NCBI RefSeq assembly: GCF_021151785.1
Contig: NZ_JAGKWP010000029.1
Coordinates: 1-24,596 of the forward strand
DNA: 24,596 nt
Direction: 5' to 3'
From: Flavobacterium sp.
Lineage (GTDB): Bacteria; Bacteroidota; Bacteroidia; Flavobacteriales; Flavobacteriaceae
Both the position numbers and the translations under genes were made by a program. This document shows, piece by piece, positions 22,281 to 24,596 of this stretch (the stretch's first letter is position 1; every line of letters starts with the position of its first letter). The notes beneath the pieces are model-generated. The model made no database searches and was not told the DNA's origin. It saw nothing but the letters and a program-made list of their open reading frames with translations.

Positions 22281-22288
22281 TAATTTTG
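22281..22288 (+). promoter_or_regulatory. Promoter box of kup
   Basis: TAATTTTG, 23 nt before ATG 22312, fits TAnnTTTG. Confidence 0.5.
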
Positions 22289-22311
22289 TAGCTTGTTTAT
22301 TTAATTTTAAA

Positions 22312-24261
22312 ATGGAAAAAAATGGACATTCACTGCATAAACTTTCAGCAGCTGGATTATTAGTTACCCTTGGAATTATTTATGGAGATATTGGTACTTC
22401 TCCGCTCTACGTTCTAAATGCTATCATCGGATCACATGCCATTGATGGTGATGTTATAAAAGGAGCCATTTCGTGTATTTTTTGGACCTTAACACTTCAA
22501 ACTACGGTAAAATATGTTATTCTAACATTGCAAGCTGACAATAATGGTGAAGGAGGTATATTCTCTCTTTATGCTTTAATAAGAAAAGCTAAAATCAAAT
22601 GGTTGTTATTTCCAGCTATTATTGGTGGAAGTACACTATTAGCAGATGGTATTATTACTCCTCCAATTTCAGTTTCTTCTGCCATTGAAGGGTTGAAAAC
22701 CTTGAATCCAGAAATTGAAACCATGCCTATTGTTTTAGTTATTTTAACATTATTATTTGCTATACAACAGTTTGGAACAAAATTTATTGGTAGATTCTTT
22801 GGACCAATCATGTTGCTTTGGTTTGGGATGTTAGCTGTTTTAGGTTTTGTGCAAATGTTTGAGAATTTAGATATTCTATCTTCTTTGAATCCTTATTATG
22901 CCTACAAATTATTGTCTACAAAAGGCGGTATAGTCTATTTAGGTGCAGTATTTTTGTGTACAACAGGAGCAGAAGCTTTGTATTCAGATTTAGGACATTG
23001 TGGTAAACAAAATATTCGTATCAGTTGGATATTTGTTAAAACTGCTTTAATCTTGAACTATTTAGGACAAGGCGCTTGGTTAATTAATCACGAAGGAAGT
23101 ACACTAGCCGAAGCGGGTATTACTAATCCTTTCTTTGGAGTTATGCCTCAATGGTTTGTTCCAATAGGTATTGGTATTGCAACAACGGCTGCTGTTGTAG
23201 CTTCTCAAGCATTAATCAGTGGTTCATTTACATTAATAAATGAGGCAATTCGATTGAATTTTTGGCCAAAAGTTAAAATTAAATACCCTACTGATTTAAA
23301 AGGTCAAATTTATATTCCTTCAATTAACTGGTTATTATGGGCAGGATGTATATTCATTGTCTTGTATTTTCAAGAAGCTAAATATATGGAAGCCGCCTAT
23401 GGTTTAGCTATTGTTTTGACTATGTTAATGACAACAACGCTTCTTAATTATTACATGATTATTAAACGTTACAATAAACTTTTAATTTTAGTAGTTATTG
23501 CAACTTATGTAGTTATTGAAGCCGCTTTTTTGTATTCTAGCTTAGGTAAATTCCATGAAGGTGGTTTCATTACATTGATTATAGCATCAATATTATTTAC
23601 CACAATGATGGTTTGGTATTTTGCTCGAAAAATTAGAAATCGATATGTCGTTTTTGAGAAACTAGATACTTATTTACCGGTTTTGGAAGACTTGAGTAAA
23701 GACTTAACCGTACCTAAATATGCTACCAATTTAGTGTATTTGACCAGCGCAGATAATAGATATGAGATAGAATCTAAAATTTTATATTCAATTTTGAATA
23801 ATCAGCCTAAACGTGCTGATGTATATTGGTTTGTTCACGTGCATGTGGTTGATGAACCTTATACAATGGAATATCGAGTGTGTGAATTTATCCATGATGA
23901 TGTTATTCGTATTGATTTTCGTCTAGGTTTTAGGGTGGCTCCTAAAATTAGCGCTATGTTTAAAATGGTGGTAAAAGATATGGTAGAAAAAGGAGAAGTA
24001 GATGTTATCAGTCGTTATAAATCACTGCATAAGAATAACATTATTGGGGATTTTCGTTTTGTAATGATTGAGAAATTTATTTCTTATGATAATGTTTTAC
24101 CTTTTTATGAGAAATTAATTTTAGATGCTTATAATGTGCTGAAGAAGATGGGACTTTCAGAGGAAAAGGCATTTGGTTTAGATCCAAGTTCAGTTACTAT
24201 TGAAACGTTCCCTTTAATGATTTCAGAAAGTAAAAAGATTAAACTTAAACGTATAGACTAA
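22312..24261 (+). CDS. kup: Potassium uptake protein Kup
   Basis: A 649-aa inner-membrane K+ transporter of the KUP/HAK/KT family, probably proton-coupled. The signature GDIGTSPLYVL lies at 25-35. DNNGEGGIFSLYALIR in the first loop and the LADGIITPPISVSSAIEGL helix are family hallmarks. About twelve hydrophobic helices end near residue 440, followed by a soluble C-terminal domain of about 200 aa ending SVTIETFPLMI. Length is normal. It has its own promoter box and a strong terminator, and is divergent from pheT. Confidence 0.96.
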   Translation: MEKNGHSLHKLSAAGLLVTLGIIYGDIGTSPLYVLNAIIGSHAIDGDVIKGAISCIFWTLTLQTTVKYVILTLQADNNGEGGIFSLYALIRKAKIKWLLFPAIIGGSTLLADGIITPPISVSSAIEGLKTLNPEIETMPIVLVILTLLFAIQQFGTKFIGRFFGPIMLLWFGMLAVLGFVQMFENLDILSSLNPYYAYKLLSTKGGIVYLGAVFLCTTGAEALYSDLGHCGKQNIRISWIFVKTALILNYLGQGAWLINHEGSTLAEAGITNPFFGVMPQWFVPIGIGIATTAAVVASQALISGSFTLINEAIRLNFWPKVKIKYPTDLKGQIYIPSINWLLWAGCIFIVLYFQEAKYMEAAYGLAIVLTMLMTTTLLNYYMIIKRYNKLLILVVIATYVVIEAAFLYSSLGKFHEGGFITLIIASILFTTMMVWYFARKIRNRYVVFEKLDTYLPVLEDLSKDLTVPKYATNLVYLTSADNRYEIESKILYSILNNQPKRADVYWFVHVHVVDEPYTMEYRVCEFIHDDVIRIDFRLGFRVAPKISAMFKMVVKDMVEKGEVDVISRYKSLHKNNIIGDFRFVMIEKFISYDNVLPFYEKLILDAYNVLKKMGLSEEKAFGLDPSSVTIETFPLMISESKKIKLKRID

Positions 24262-24281
24262 ACAAAGTTATATATTTTTTC

Positions 24282-24306
24282 AAGCGGCTTTTAGCCGCTT
24301 TTTTTA
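24282..24306 (+). terminator. Terminator of kup
   Basis: 8-bp stem AAGCGGCT (24282-24289) with AGCCGCTT (24293-24300), loop TTT, followed by a T-run. Confidence 0.88.
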
Positions 24307-24322
24307 TTTTATTATTACCTAT

Positions 24323-24596
24323 TTATTCTTCAAAATTTGAGTCGGTAACATCGGTAAAATGATCCAAGGGAGGCTCGCCTAGCAAATATAATATATCATA
24401 AACTTGGTTAGCTTTTAACTTATCTTCTTCGTATTTGTACGATGATGCTAAATTACGCAATACACGTTTTACAATGGTTAAATTATCGCATGGTAAATAA
24501 TAAGCTGGATTACTTTGAATTTGCATTTGATGCACAAATTGTTCCAAACTGGTTTTAGTAAAAACTCCTCCTTTATGAAAAGCATTGATATAAAAC
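24323..24596 (-). CDS. Transglutaminase-like (SirB1-type) protein, C-terminal part
   Basis: A frame open to the right window edge, so only the last 90 or so residues are seen and the start lies outside. The visible part begins FYINAFHKGGVFTKTSLEQF, continues with NPAYYLPCDNLTIVKRVLRNL and a helical repeat-like stretch (ASSYKYEEDKLKANQVYDIL), and ends in an acidic tail. This resembles the region after the transglutaminase-like core in the SirB1/YchA-type family, including the conserved pattern of C-N-IVKR-LRNL. The catalytic core is not in view. A TTG inside the frame at 24547 is not the true start, because the frame continues upstream to the edge. Confidence 0.68.
   Translation of the reverse strand, partial: FYINAFHKGGVFTKTSLEQFVHQMQIQSNPAYYLPCDNLTIVKRVLRNLASSYKYEEDKLKANQVYDILYLLGEPPLDHFTDVTDSNFEE

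Overview
The window looks like chromosome from a low-GC member of the Bacteroidota, most likely family Flavobacteriaceae and probably Flavobacterium or a close relative. The evidence is a transketolase split into two adjacent genes, a type IX secretion gene (porQ) next to lon and cmk, an HU-related protein of the Bacteroidota type, a very long S1 protein, and many promoters of the Bacteroidota TAnnTTTG type. No RNA genes, insertion sequences or CRISPR arrays were seen.

Region 1 (1-6475) is accessory DNA that reads as an integron-like array of gene cassettes with no integrase in view. All convincing genes lie on the minus strand. In minus-strand order the cassettes are: a two-gene unit (6192-5405), an unknown gene (4971-4237), an ANT(6)-like nucleotidyltransferase (3815-2952), a SLATT-like membrane protein with a small Cys-tailed partner (2765-1998), and a membrane-anchored GT51 transglycosylase (1639-341). 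Two junctions carry compact attC-like sites of 132-133 bp. The others carry a longer repeated module of about 390 bp, present as two complete copies, one copy cut by the window edge and one naturally shortened copy. Read on the minus strand, the module holds a terminator hairpin, a conserved body, a Bacteroidota promoter, a 12-codon mini-ORF, a small hairpin, three short direct repeats and the cassette crossover point. It would end transcription of one cassette and restart it for the next. Cassette ends show cassette-specific inverted complementarity of up to 15 nt, as integron logic predicts.

Region 2 (6476-6705) is non-coding and dense in nested palindromes. It ends in the promoter of an HU-like gene.

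Region 3 (6706-24596) is ordinary core chromosome: an HU-like protein; split transketolase and an alpha/beta hydrolase on the minus strand; an M48 lipoprotein protease, an MFS transporter, a lipoprotein, lon, porQ, cmk and rpsA on the plus strand; pheT on the minus strand; kup on the plus strand; and the C-terminal end of a transglutaminase-like gene at the right edge. Most of these units end in clear hairpin terminators.

The main point of interest is the cassette array and its repeated promoter-terminator module. Family names come from motifs read by eye; no database search was possible.
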